Both the position numbers and the translations under genes were made by a program. Under the pieces are notes generated by a model, which was not told where the DNA came from, made no database searches, and saw nothing but the letters and a program-made list of their open reading frames with translations. From contig NW_002060981.1 in the NCBI RefSeq assembly GCF_000150275.1, positions 126,539-190,538 on the forward strand: DNA of 64,000 nt. Reading direction: 5' to 3'. This DNA is from Trichoplax adhaerens. Taxonomy: Eukaryota > Placozoa > Uniplacotomia > Trichoplacea > Trichoplacidae. Position 1 is the first letter of the stretch, and every line of letters begins with the position of its first letter. This document shows, in pieces, positions 1-18,325 of the stretch.

Positions 1-1445
1 ATTTTGGTAGAGAATGTTGGGTTATTTATTGATCTAAAAAAAATAAACATTGCTAAAATAGAACTCATCGGTAGCAATGATTTCATTGAGGATAGCTTAA
101 ACTTGAATTTATTGACTGTCTAAGTATGACTCATTATTAATTTATCAAAGAATAAACCGTAATACAATACTGAGATATTGCAGTACTCAGTTAATCATTA
201 TTAAATACGTAGCTTAGATCCCATTGAGTACCAATACAGTATGTTTTAGGTAGAAATAGAGGATTTATCATATTTGTACTTCCCACTGATAGTAGCGTTG
301 CCCCCCGTCTTCCTGAAAGACGCCATTGGTAGTGTATGTGATACGTCTACCTATATTGCTATACAGTTGTACTTGTATGATTAGGAGGGAAAATGCAAAT
401 TCCAACAGAACTTTACAGTACATGAATGTAGTTATTTACAGAATTTTCTTAAATCATTATATGCCCTAAATCAAAGATTGTATGGTATTTATTCCTGTTT
501 TACTATTCTCTTGGAGTCAAAATTCTAAATCGCTCAAACACCATTGCTACTGATCTTGTTCATACTTGCCAAGATACGTCAATATCCTAAATATAACTAG
601 ATTTACCCATCTAATTATGCTTTACTACTACACAAAATTGATGACTATTGTACGTATAAGTTACACTTTTACAGTAATAATCCTGTGATAAATACACAAA
701 TACTCAACGAGTACTATCTTCATTTCATCGACACTTTGATAGTTCATGCGTATTATTATTATTATAGCAGGTCTATAAATACCTCAAAGTTCAAAAACCT
801 GTAGTACCCGATTTAATCGGTGTAGTCATTTATAGTGACAGTCTGACGTAATGAGATTGGTATTGACTTATTGTTAATTGATCAGTTTATATAGAATCTT
901 CAATGCCGTTTAAGCTCTTTTATTAATTTCTACGTATTCGCATTCAAATTATATCATTACATAAATTTCATCATGTTGTATCGAAAGTTTCAATTAGGCG
1001 GACGTCATTGTTTAGTAATTCTAAGAGAAAGGTGTTGCTTAATATTATAACACAGCAAAACCTTTTTGCATATATACTACAGTGATACGATAACTATTAA
1101 TAATCTATCTATATATAGATATCGTGAATACACTTAACAACTACCTATCCAGCTGATTACGTACAGATGCAATTTTACTTCCTAAATTTTAAGAGCTAAT
1201 CGTAAATGCAACCCTTTAAAACGTTAGAGTATTATAATATTTTGTGTCGTGGCATCCAAATCGGTTTAATTAATTACACCAAGACTTAGTAAAAATTTAT
1301 CAATTGTGTTTGGATGGTAAATATATATATATATCTGTCTTAATTTGAGATTATATTTCAGTATTAGCATAGATTTTTGTTAAAGTATATATACAGTACA
1401 ATTAATTTCAGGGATGCATTCTTAGTTTTCATTTACATTGACCTT
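1..1445. other. Non-coding stretch, no gene seen
   Basis: AT-rich sequence downstream of the lectin gene. I see no exon with homology or a credible splice context. A short (AT)n run lies at about 1320-1334. The 3' UTR of the lectin gene must begin just below 1446, but I could not pick a clear polyadenylation signal. Confidence 0.5.
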
Positions 1446-3309
1446 TTAAAGTACATTCATTAGTAGCGTGGCTAAAATCACGCTCGTCGTAAGCAAGATA
1501 CTCCGTGATGATCTAGTTGCCCCGTTAATCTCGGTAGACTCCAATGGAGCAGCGGTTGCTCTTACAATTTTTTTTGTGACACTTGATGATGCTGATGTAG
1601 TTTCTACATGTGGGGCTTTAGAAGTAGTGGCTTCGGCTGATGCTAATGATAATTGATATTTCAAATAAATTGTAAGGTTAAGAACTTAACATAAATTCTA
1701 TTCGTAGTTAGAAATAAATAGATAATTACTACAGAACAGTCCATGCTGTACACGGCGTGAAATATCAGCTTTGAACAGATAGCATTGAATGCATTATGTA
1801 ATAGTTGTTAACTTACTTGAACATGAATGCGTATTGCATTGATATTGGCGAATTGATGGGCCTTGACATCCAGCTCCATCACCTTGTGGTGCGGGATTAG
1901 TACACGTTCTTGTCGAAATAGTGACACCACCGCCACATGGAGCACTACAAGAAGTGTTCTGCCACTTGGTCCATTGACCATCCGCGCCACCTAATTGCAC
2001 GATTGAATTAAAGATTTTGTTCGAAAATTGAGAATGAGGTATAATAAAGTGATACGAGCATACAAGTGCTATACAGTCAATGATAGAGCAAATAATAAAG
2101 CACATTTTATTTTTACTTTTAAATACTAATTCTAACCTTTATGGCAGAGGTAATTCATCTTGCTGTCACACGTTTCACTCACTAATTTCCAATGTGAAAG
2201 AAATAGTGAGACGCATTTTCCTGCTCCTTTTCCAATCGTTGCAACGGAGACCCACGACGGGCTACTCAATGTAAAATTTTGTCCATTTAACCATTTGTAG
2301 TCATTATAACTTCCAGCCCCATTGCCCTGTGCTGCCTGCATGCCGATCCAAGCTAAAGCTGACATTTTGTGATAAATTTTTCTGACCATGGCTGCTATAT
2401 CTGGACTTACTATCTGTAGTAGGGTTCCGTTCGAGACTGCACAAGAGACTTTCGCATCGTTCCATTCAATGTGGCTGTTGTTAAACAGGCGAAAGCATTC
2501 AGTTCTTTGTCCATTCTGGTGTAAAGTCCAACCGCTTGGACACGTATATCCATAGCTGATGCCTATAATTATTTGTTTATAAATTGAATATTTGTCAGTT
2601 GTCATTAGAGGAAAATTGGAGACGAGACACAAAAATCAGTCCATTCTATCATCCGCTTTTGACATTATAGTAATTTGAATTACTTTCAAAAAGAAGTACT
2701 TGCTCGAGTACGTTGTATATCGCATGAAAATAGCTAAGATTCCTTTATACAGTAGTTAGTCAAAGTCAACATCACTAAGAGCTTTTCGATCAAGTTCAAT
2801 AGACGGACCGATGTTTTTCATACTATTGGACTTGATCCGAGTTTTTTTTGGATACTATTTCAATTTTAATAGTAATTTCTGTCGTTGACTATACCAGATT
2901 TGGATTGACAGTAGTAGTTAGCACAGCATACACTAGCCGTAAAGTATTACTCTAGTTTACGGCAATGTCTTACTGCATCTGGTAGATGGCAGATTAATAG
3001 ATGGAAAAAAGGCGCGGCTTTATCAAAGTTATCAAAGTTATTCCAATTCACAATAGTACAGTACTGTACTACTAGGATGGCTAATTCAGTGAAACACGTC
3101 AATACGAAATAGGGCAATCCGATCCTTATTTCAAGTGTCAATATTCACAACGACTACAGTAATGGTAGAAGCACTCTCTTCTTTTAATAGCAATCCAGTA
3201 AGACTCACCTATTTGATTGATGAAGAGTACGGAAAAAAATGCCTGAATAAAAAAGGAAATAATGCAAGAGAATAGGATTAGTTTTAAAATCACGTGCAAA
3301 CTTCTTCAT
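1446..3309 (-). CDS. C-type lectin / thrombospondin type-1 / probable GPI-anchored protein
   Basis: Four-exon model: 3209-3309, 2137-2555, 1817-1990 and 1446-1642, giving 296 aa. All junctions are GT-AG and phase-consistent (2, 1, 1). Exon 1 gives a short basic start and a hydrophobic stretch that could act as a signal sequence; this start is the weakest part of the model. Exon 2 is a C-type lectin fold: CPSGW start, a WIG core, and a final C..YLC cysteine pair. The EPN/QPD and WND calcium-sugar motifs are absent, so carbohydrate binding is not implied. Exon 3 is one TSP1 repeat (WTKW, CSAPCGGG, six cysteines) on a phase 1-1 exon typical of shuffled extracellular modules. Exon 4 is a Ser/Thr-rich stalk with an NGA-like site and a C-terminal hydrophobic tail that ends the protein, which suggests a GPI anchor rather than a cytoplasmic tail. 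It probably acts at the cell surface in recognition or adhesion; the ligand is unknown. Confidence 0.75.
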
Positions 3310-6300
3310 TTTAAACTTGCGTAAAAAAGTACAATATACTATTCAACTATATTGTCCACTTTTACGCTAAACCGGTAGAATGCTATAGTTAGTATGATAA
3401 TACAATTAGAATGGATGCATTGTAGTACGATGATATTTTTAGGAACTAAGTCATTTATTATTGCAATTGATTGGAATAGCATCGATCTGTATCCCGCTGC
3501 CAAGATGAATTTGTGGTACAGGATGTTGTAAAGTAAATAGAAGGGTCTGCAGTTATTTATAGAATTGTTGTATAATGGATTTACTGGATGCTATTCAATG
3601 CTCAAATAAATATAGTTATCCAAAATTGCTCATCATTGTTACCATGGCCATTTTATTTCACTCCAGTTTGAAAAATATAATGAAAAGTGAACTAATTTAT
3701 CACGGTTTTCTATCCAAAGGGCACTATGCCAACATGTACTGAAAGTGAGAAAAAGCAATCGCTACCATCTTTGAGTGAAGTGAAACTATTTTTATTGCCC
3801 ACTTGGCTACCGCTCGATCCAAGTCATTTAATATTACCGTACAGTATCAAGATGATTGCATGACGTCAGATATCAGGAAGTTTTTAATGTTTAAATATGC
3901 GCCACATTTTACTACTCCAACTTCCGACTTGTAACATTCCAACAAATCTTTGTCACCGATAATACTATTGAAGTTAGCGAAGAAAAGATAATTTTAAAAT
4001 TTTATTTCATTTTGGATAGGGTTGTTGGGTAGTGTTGATGAAAGTGGAATGTACTCTTGGTAGGCGCTATTTTGATGCAATGAATTTCTGTCAGTAACAT
4101 TATGGATGATACAGCACCATGATTTGTTGCATCTTGATAAACTACCATCAATCTCTTTTACACCATCATCGCCTAAGAAATGTATTTTACAACAAGTAAA
4201 ATAAAATTGACACAGTAGAAATAGGAGGTGGTCAACGGCTCCATCTATTGCGATTTTACCGCTTGAGTTGATGCTCACTTGTAGACAATCGTTTGATATT
4301 GAGTGATTCAACAATCATTCTACAGTATAGAAAGGAGTTCAATTCATTCAGTACTGCCTATCCAGCTGTGATTCGCCTGTGAAGTTTAATAGAATGAATC
4401 CATTTTCCAATGGCGTCTTCTCAAACGAGAACGCTCTTGAAAGAGGCGGCCAACCCTGTCCCCTTGGGGCATTTTTGGGTACGTACCGTACCGGTACGAG
4501 AGACAATTGGTCCAAGGGCAGCAATTCCCCATCATACTCAATACAGGTACGCCATCACTGCTTCCATCCAATACAAGATCCACTCACAAAGAGAAGAAAT
4601 GTTACTGGGCGTTGGTATGTCCAATTTGCCCATGCGGTAAACAAACTTTGTATACAAACGCAAGCGGTAGTAGAATTCTTCTTGCATGTGTCAGTGTTTT
4701 GTTTACTTGGGAGCAACGGTTGCTGCACTCATTCACCTCAACCATCTCTATACTATAGTATAGAGTAGCGAGGAGGACGTCATCAGAGTACACTCACTAC
4801 TCAGTGACTAGTCTTCCAAGTTCAATGGCGTCCATTTATTCATTTTCAACCATTGAATGATTCCTTCCATTTGGACTAATTTAACCCAATTTACCCTTTT
4901 AACTGTATAGAAAAATGGCTAAATAACTTGAAACAGCCTCCCATATCTTGCTACTTTATCATCTTCCATACTAGCCTAAAACTACCATGGCAGCATTGGA
5001 TGCGATGTACTTTGTATGCCAATATTGCAAGGTAGAAAACAACAACTGTAAATAGAGCCAAGGGTACAAGTAGACAGTCCTGACGACACTTTTTAAGCCA
5101 TCAGTAACAAACTCGCCAACGAATAGGACTTTCGGCTCCCTTTCTGTCCTTTGGTTCAAGTACTCATTTTCAAATTTATCAGCCATTATTACATTAAGTC
5201 CAAACTCGATCCAAGCAGTGATGAGAGGATGATCTTACTTGGCCATCTTCCATTGGCAATCAATCACTAACAGAAATTCAATAGGGACTTGCGGTTTACT
5301 CTTGGGATAGAAATGACTCGTATGGGTGTAAATTAATGAAATTGAAAAATGATTTCTTGGTATATCCAACAATTTGCCTCCTTTTCAATCCATTTAGTTT
5401 CACTCGATGACATATCCAGAATGCCAAACATTCAAAATAAAATTGAAAAATTCCCGCTACCTTCTTGGACATCGACTATAAATTTCAAAACATAAACATT
5501 GCAAAAATAAAAACATCGCTTACCAGTAGTAATCGTAGTGCCATGATGTGCCTCCTTGCTTCTTGCGTTTGTTTAGATTCTGATGTAAATGCCAACTGGC
5601 GCGGCTTAAAATAGCCGGCGAGCGTTGTCGCGGGAATACGCCTTCGATCTACGTAACAGAAAGAATCTTTATTTATGCGTGACTGCATTTTATCGATTGT
5701 TTTTATCAAACGAAAGGCGGATAATAATATCAATTGGTTAAGAATAGGACTTGGCTCTTGATTGACATACTATTATGCAGGCTTGCAAAATGCCCGTCTC
5801 TGTTCAAATTGCATACCACCGTGTCCATCAGCTTTCTCCTACATCAAAAGCAATAAATGCCTTCCATTCATTGCTTTCAATAGATCAAGATCCCCTTGAT
5901 TCTTTTCATTCATCAGGGCAGACAATGTCAAATGACCACTACTCCCCCCCCCGCAAAAATGGCAGTATTGATAGTATAGTACAGTTTACCAGGAAGGCCA
6001 TCACTCGTCACCATTTCAAGAGAGTAATTGTTGCTTTTCCATCAATCGCTTTCTATTCTGGGGAATATTGTTGAATATTAGCTAGACAGTCTTGATTACC
6101 GCCTTTCCCCTTCTATTCAAAGTTTTATGTACCGAAGCAGTAAATTGGGGGTACTACCGAAAATGGTGTACAACTATAGATGTCACGCATTTTCCTTTTC
6201 GGATTTTTTCCCTTGGAACTATAGAATACTGTATATATGTACATATCTATTTTACAACTAGAATTTGAAATGTCTTAACCAGATGGGCGTAGCTTCAATA

Positions 6301-7717
6301 GTAATCACACCAGGATAGTTTTGGATGTTGCATTAGCAACACCGCTGAGACAACGTTGCCTCTTTTTCGATCGATGCTATGCCATGGAGATGCATGACAA
6401 CAAAATAAGCAAATAAGCTGTAGAAAGGAAGTCTAAAAAAGTAAATTGTGCTGAATTACGATCCAAACGTGAGGAGTTGAAAGAGATACGCGTATGTTTT
6501 CTTTTTATTTATTTATTTTCTATTCCTATTGATTTTCACCAACAATTTCGGATACTATTTAAAGCATGCCAACTTTCATATGTTTTACACCGCAGTCGAA
6601 GATCGCTAATACAGTACGGTAAATTAATTAGGATAATGAAATAATTTAGTATCACACAATCTCTTTGATGCTACAATACGTGGAGAAAGATTCATAGTCA
6701 GCAAAAGGATGTACTGTACTATTCTATGCTTGTCAGTGAACCGATTGAATGATTTGAATCAAAAAGAAAACGAAATGTTACAACTTACAAACGCACCTTG
6801 AAAGTAGAGTATTTATATTAGACATTGACTAGAAGACATGGACAATATCCTCGTGTCTTTCCTTCAAGTGTACTTTGCCCTTTAACTTAATAGAACGTGA
6901 TGGAGAATAAAGATGAAAAAAAACATGATGCAATGCTATTGTTCAGTGCAATCTCATTCTCGTGATACCATTATTTCCGCTTCGGAATTTAGGCTATGCC
7001 AAAATATAAACAAAATTCAAAATAGCGATTCCAATTGCTCTACCATAGCAATTGGAATTATATTTAATATGAGTATCGTTGTAAATCGATAATATCCATA
7101 TTGATAGTTAGTCAAAGCATTTCCTATGTGCATCTCAATTAATTAAGTCAAAGAAATGCACAACATTACAAAGTGTGAAGGTACCCGCTGCACTAAGTCT
7201 TCCATAGCACACTCCAACTACTTTCTGTTTTTGTTTATAATCAAAAATGGTAATTATTACCTACGGAGCTGGTCAAAATTAATATTATGAATAGTAAGTA
7301 AAGAGAGCGTATGAACGTTCGCTGGACTATATCATTTATACCATATTATTATTAAATGTAATAACATTAATATCTTAATCGAATACCGTACTACAACATT
7401 AAAATTTTAATATTTTCTCAACGAATTCACATTCAATGGTGCGTGCTTGATCTAAATTCGTCAATTTCGACAATTTAAAACGATTGGACTGTACTAGGAA
7501 AATTATAAAAATCAACATCTGTAGCAGCATTAATTAATTAATGCTCGACTGTGCCGAGATCCATTAATTATACACGCTAGATAGAAAATGAGTGCATTAA
7601 AATTATCAGCCAACAGCACACATTATAATTTGACTATACCACTATGAATAGCGGTTACCAACGATTGCTCAATCTATTCTTAGACGACCCGGCGATACCA
7701 AGCATCCTACAGCAGAG
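3310..7717. other. Region without a confirmed gene
   Basis: Several short open frames occur on both strands (about 3994-4314 -, 4379-4768 +, 4971-5186 -, 5485-5733 -, 5775-6074 +). None shows a domain I recognise. The stretch 4380-4800 is less AT-rich than its surroundings and holds overlapping frames on both strands, as promoter or UTR DNA often does. A start codon followed six codons later by a strong donor lies near 5531-5551 (minus), and a 15-nt splice-flanked segment near 5461-5475, but I could not extend them into a gene. A small unrecognised multi-exon gene here cannot be excluded. Confidence 0.35.
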
Positions 7718-7872
7718 CAGTGTTGGAAAAAACACGGGTTATTCGTGATTTCTAGTTGTTGACTCGGGTTAGAACGCTATTTTACAGCCTGCTATTTGAC
7801 TTAGGCTGTACTTTTGTACTAAATTCTTGGGTTATTTGAACGGGGGTTATAATCTACTGCCAGCCAACACTG
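7718..7872. mobile_element. Possible hAT-like MITE (short inverted-repeat element)
   Basis: A 155-bp segment begins CAGTGTTGG and ends CCAACACTG, a perfect 9-bp terminal inverted repeat (10 bp with the adjoining base). CAGTG-type ends are characteristic of hAT transposons. The interior has no coding capacity, as expected of a non-autonomous element. The flanking 8-bp sequences do not match each other, so a target-site duplication is not visible, and the terminal repeats lose similarity after about 10 bp. It is either an old copy or a chance inverted repeat. Confidence 0.4.
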
Positions 7873-10800
7873 CCTCGTTCGTACGATAGTATGCGGTAAG
7901 CATACTATTAATTATCCACGACACCTCGACTAATCACAGACTGAAAGTCTTAAATATTATTATTTAGCAGAGTCATTACGTATATCAGTAAGCAGACAGA
8001 TACGTGTTTTGTTGCACAGTTGGCCGGAAAACTGTAGCTATAGAAGCTTTCATTTTCCATTTACAAATGTTATTTATGACTGGGTAATTAGTCCGTAATA
8101 TTTACATTTAGTAATCACTCAGATACAGTCTTCCTACAAGTCGCGAGCAAGCTTGAAATTAAACATTAATATCAATACTAAATATAATAGTTGACTACCG
8201 TCGTTGTATTATGACTGTATGCAGATTAATAATGGCGTCTGGTATGATCATTAACTTTTGATATGTATAAACTTGGAGTAGACAGTATGTATAGGAAGAC
8301 GATGAAGTTGCCGCCGGTACATCTGTGCGCTTATATTTATATTTGCAATTAAGAAAATTAATGATATGCTTATAATTATCAATATTTTTGCTCATGATTT
8401 CTACCAATCCACTCCGTAATGGAACTAAGTTTATTTTATCAATTCTAGAGTATATTAATGATCATCCGTTCATTTATTTAAGCTAGATTGTCAATAAATT
8501 TGTTCAATATCATAAAAATGAAGTTATGAAACATTTCGCAATTTTATGATTGAATGAAAGTTAAGCAAAGAGTACATTTTAAGATCCGATTTAATTTGTA
8601 ATTAATTGATCCTGTAACAGCATCGCAGTCAATGAGACAGGAATTGAGAAAAACTGTTTGAATACTATTAACGCTATGTTGCAACACTGTAGAAGACGTA
8701 AAATCAATTCATTACTACGCTGTTATGATAAGAGTATGAAATTAGTCATTCAGTATAACACCGGTATTGATTACCCAAACTACAACTAAGATGCTCGTAG
8801 AAGCTACAGAGATCCGCTTTATCGGGTAGGAGCAATGGCGTAGTAAACAAGTATTTATTTACAATAATTAAGAGGTCGCACGTGCAGAAGCGATTTTGTT
8901 TACATGCATTCATGCCTGCTAGATTGACTAGGAAATGGCTTAAATTAAAGAGTACTCAATAGATCCCTTACATAAACTCTGCTTCAATTTGTACTAGTGC
9001 ATTGATTGGTACAATATTCAAAATAGATGCTATGAAATACTGCCCAAGATAAGTATTAGAATATCGACGATTCGTAAAGTTATTTTCCTTCGAGATAATT
9101 GGAGAAAGAGAGATTCGGTCAAGACTGATCAACTACAGTGTAATACTATCCACCATTACTACATTTAGGTTGATCAGATAAAGTACGCACGGCATATTGT
9201 AATTATTGATAGTTTATGACCGAATCAGTGTCAGATAGCAACATACAACATTAAATTCTATTTATCCATAAGAGAATTAACAATTGTTCCATTAGGATTA
9301 TCGATAAATTCAGCATTTTACGCAATTCCGTTCGGTCAAGCTGTTGTTACGTAATAGTGTTGTGCCACTGTACAGTCTCCTATTCATTCTGCTATTACAA
9401 AGGCGGATTTATTTTGGGATAGGTACGAAATTATCAACGGATATACGTATGTGTAGGTTGATTATATAATCATGATAAAAAATTATGCCTTTCTTAATCA
9501 CAATACATAAAACCCGGTCTCGATATAGGCAATTTGGTCAATAACATATTTAAGGCATTGGTAAGCAGGTGTGCAAGTACAAAAGATAATTGACAGTTTA
9601 TTCTTGGAAAGTTCTTTACTTTTAATCATCTATCGTCGATACGATACGGTACTACGCTTAGTTAATTGCGATTTATAGAATACCTATGGAGTTTATTTGG
9701 ATTATATACTATATGGAACGGAGACTAGAATAAGGCGGATAATATAACAGTCTAAACCAATATTGAACATACAACATGGTAGGATATGAAGAAATGATCG
9801 CAATGAATAACGGTCTGGAAAAAGTATACAGTAATATCAAAGCGCTAATGCATTAAATGGATATCAAGCGTTAAATTCTATTGATGGCAGATATTAACAT
9901 ACAATCGATAATGAAAGAAGCGCTCTTTAAATAGAGGAAATTGTGCTCGTATATCAGTATGACGTACATTATAAAGCAGAGCATGTTTTCTTTGTATAGA
10001 GGTAATAATGATAGTATTTCCTTTCTACGGTATAATTTACAACCAATGGTTTATTATTTGACATTATTGAAAAACGTACTGGGTATATTTTGTTTCGTAT
10101 GCATGCCAAATAAATCAACGCAGCGTAATAGAGCTGCTTAATTAGGGAAAGCGAAAAATGACAATATTATAGTGATTTGTTGATGAGATTCAATGGTGTA
10201 TAGCGATATCTCCATAATTGCTCTTAAAATAAGCGTTGTTTGTAATTTTATACTCATTTAGTAGATCTCTAGATGTATTATAAAGTCTTAACTGTAGTTA
10301 ATAAAACAGTACAAGGCCTAAATATTTGTTGATATTGTATTTTAACAACATTATGACAATAAGAATTTTGTAAGTAAATAGAAAGCAATACTTCGTGCTC
10401 GCACAAATTGTAAATTTTAACAATATGTTGCTAAAGGAAATCAGTTTCTTTGAAATACAAATAATTTTGTGTTGTTGTGTTCATGTTCATGCCTATTTAA
10501 GATTTTTATTATTAATTAATGTATTAAATTGTGTGCAATTGTTGTTCTTATAGTTGCCGTGTGAAAAAATTAAAAATGACCGCTAGCAAGCGTATACAGT
10601 AGGCTGTATAGCAAATTTTTGAAATTTTACAGATTGTAACACAGCTCACTCATTAATTAATATTTGATTCCTTATTTATAGAGCAAGAGTATTTGCTGTA
10701 TGTTTATGTTTTTATTGTTATGATGTATTTATGTATTGAAAAATGTTTTAACATAAATCTCGTATTTACTTTTTTGTAAAGAATCCAAAGATGGATTGGT

Positions 10801-12514
10801 ACATACGGTTATATTTATAATTGATGTTTCGAGTGAATATTGATTTACCCTGAATAAATTAGTATCTAAAGCAATGCATAATTTTTCTTTCCTTATTCTC
10901 CATTTGTAAACAGAGACTGAAAAATTTTAACCTTTACTTAAAGGAAGTAAAGCTTGGCTCATGTATCGTAATATCTACGTTACTTGATATGATAATTTTT
11001 GAATAGGCTAACTTTGAATAAGATAGAATTGGATTACCAAGAACTGGATTAGCTTTGACTGAAAGTAAATTTTTCTAAGTAAAACCATGAATGAATTAGC
11101 CATACTGTTTTCAGTTGATCATATATTAATACTTTATCGTTTATCCGTGTTTGCTATAGCCAGTCGAATAAAATAAAAACGTAAATATTTTATTCGACAA
11201 ATGGTGCATTTTTAAATTATTTACAACTAGTTTCTTCATTACATCAAATCCAGTCAAATTCTTAACAACGTAAAGCCAATATGATTTTGTATCTAGTTTT
11301 AAGGCTATAAGAAATATTTTAAAATGTCAATGCTTTTGTGACATTTCGAAAGTAATGTAACGCTATTGTCTAGTGGATAGCCCATTAAGGAAATATTAAA
11401 CTATCCTGAATTCTAATATTTAGTCTCGTTGATATAATTTAATGAATGTGACGATGTTTCTCATAAACTGAGGAGTTATCATTGATTAGATAAAATATAT
11501 ATATCTGTATAGATTTCACTATTGAATTGTAGTCTGCATTTCTGAAGAATCATTCATTCATGTGAAATAAACATATGTAATATGCTACTTGTGGTCTGCA
11601 CAGTTGGAGTTTTACGTACAATGGCTATCCTTATTTGTCATGTTGAATATGCCATCAATTTCCTACTATGCAGTAACTTATAGAAGTACTCGAATGCTCT
11701 TTAATGCTAGAAGCAATCCATGCATAAGCTTTTGAGAAGACTAGTTTTAGTAGTCATTGTGCAATTAATTGTAACATGTATTGCATAATAGAGACAGTTG
11801 ACAGAAGTATAGAATTACCTAGTAGCTCAATATAGAATAGTACTCTTATATGTACTTTGCGTAGAAGATGTACACTATCGCTACTATGGAGTTAATCTGG
11901 TGTGCATGAGGCCGTTCCATATTAGAAATGATTCGCACATGCGATTAATTGGCTTAAAATACGCTTCACAAATGACCAAATTACTTACGCCAGTAACATA
12001 AAACAATCTGGAAGGGAAAAATTTCTTCATATTGAATGCCTTACAGTCTTATCAAAAGTCGAATATAATATTTGTGATTAATGACGAAAATTATAGTCAG
12101 GCTAAATATGATTAGATAGCTCATGTCATAAGTTCTAATATATCATAGTCAAATTGATAACTTTCGTAGTAGAAGCAGCTATTTATCGGATTTAAAAACT
12201 AAAATAATAGATGTTGCTAATTGCATGATTGTGCTTATATTCAATGACTAGTGATATTTACTGTGCTGTATAATCAATGTATTGCGGAAAGAGCTCAACT
12301 AGCCACTAGTATCTTATACAATTTGCGCTTATATTACGATTAGAAATTTTTGAAACACATAAAAATTAAACTTTATCATACTAAGGAACTGGTTCAGATG
12401 GTTCGCAGACTATTGCACCGGCAGCTTTAAGAGAATAAAAATGTTTAAAATGCTTGAATAAAATGGATTGAATTTCAATGATTTTACATCATAATTTGCA
12501 AACGCAAGGAGATT
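7873..12514. other. Long AT-rich non-coding stretch
   Basis: About 4.6 kb with no credible exon. The few open frames over 60 codons (around 8195-8407 -, 9941-10141 +) have AT-driven composition and no recognisable motif. Between 10150 and 11000 the plus strand is unusually T-rich. No repeat family, tRNA or other RNA gene was recognised. Confidence 0.5.
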
Positions 12515-16829
<4,315 letters not shown>

Positions 16830-18244
16830 GGCGGTTGTAATCTTCTTCTCGATGAGATGAACGGAATAGAGTGCTGGTAAAAGAGATCAAAATAGTATGA
16901 TTACTGAGTACAGATAGGCGAAAAGATTCATTTACATTCCATGATGGGCGTACTAATACGGTCATTTGCATTTTGTACAGTACAGTAGTTCAGAACTTCA
17001 GAATTGCTCAGTCAACAGCTACCGTAATGAATGTTTATATAACAGGCAAATGGTTTGACCGATTAGCGTATCATGTACTGTACAGTACTGAACGTTTTGA
17101 TTGCATTTGTACAGTAGGAATGTCATGATAGAGAATATTCCTGCTCGATCTAACAACAGCTTTGCTGATCGACTAAAAATACGCCGACAACACTCAATAT
17201 CACATTACGGCTAGATGTAAGATCAATCAATTTTCTTCCTCATTCAATACCACAAAGTTGTATCCTATCGTGACCCGCAAATACCGCTTACATTTGGCAA
17301 ATTTGAAATGGCAAGAAGTGATCATGCCCTACGCTAACTATGCGATTATCATCCTTGTATGTACGTTAAAATTACTTTGGGCATGCTATCAAGAAATTAG
17401 CATAGTTAACATACGTATCTTGGCAGTTATCGACGTAACCGGAGGCAAGTAGCAGAAAAAGTAAATTTCTAATTGGAATGGTTTAAAATTCAAATTCAAA
17501 TACAACAAATTTTGGGGGATTGAAAATCCTGTACAGTACAGTATACTGTATCAAAACTTTGACTCACTTACAGTACAGTTGTGGTGAAGATACTGTACTG
17601 TACACTGTACATTGTACAAGGGTGTCTCATAAGTCTTTCCCGCTGTTGAAAATTATATGAAATTTTTATTGCATATAATTATTAGACAAATTTGGTATCA
17701 TTTGATTGGAAAGAAGATGAAATGGTACGATACCACAATGTACTGTAGCCAATTTGTACAGTACTGTACAGTACTGTACACTGTACTTTACAGTACTGTA
17801 CTGTACAGTATTACTATTTTACAGTATACAGTACACTGTACTGCACTTCATTAGATTAGGGGACTTGCCGTGCGATAAGAAGAAAGCTGACTACAGTATG
17901 ATCCACACCACGTCCACATGGGAGCAGAATTAGTGGAATAGGTAATCATGATGACAAGGAATCTACGAGTGGCTGGCATACTGGTTCAGTACTGTACTGT
18001 ACTGTATACAGACGGTGCGGTCTTAGGCAGAAAAATACAAACAATTGTTTTGGGTAGTGACGTCATAAGCAAGAGGCACGTAATCAATTCCCAAGCAAAC
18101 TGGGCGATAAGCCAGAATTTTACGTCAGCGATATTTAGACGTCCGGGTTAAATTGACCTTAGCGTCTTTTCGGTAAGGGTATGGTCATGACAGCTATTAC
18201 CATGAAATAGGATCAGCTTTATTCTATACGATTACAACAAAAAT

Positions 18245-18308
18245 GGGTGGAAAATCATTGGAAAATATCTTGATATCACACTTAGAAATCTCAAATGACT
18301 TTCCACCC
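18245..18308. repeat. Imperfect inverted repeat (foldback)
   Basis: The left arm 18245-18262 and right arm 18291-18308 are inverted copies matching at 16 of 18 positions (arms begin/end GGGTGGAAA / TTTCCACCC), with a 28-nt loop. It lies immediately next to the palindromic run at 18315-18402. This may be part of a larger foldback element. Confidence 0.6.
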
Positions 18309-18325
18309 ACCCTCAGTACTGTACA

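Noticed and set aside
4379-4793. Five overlapping open frames on both strands, including a frame starting MASSQTRTLL followed by a possible donor
   Set aside because: No recognisable family. A 69-nt intron could be drawn, but the joined product resembles nothing I know. Left as an unresolved region.
4971-5733. Minus-strand frames and a short ATG exon with a strong donor near 5531-5551
   Set aside because: Attempts to join it to a 15-nt exon near 5461-5475 and the frame 4971-5186 broke the reading frame; no homology was recognised.
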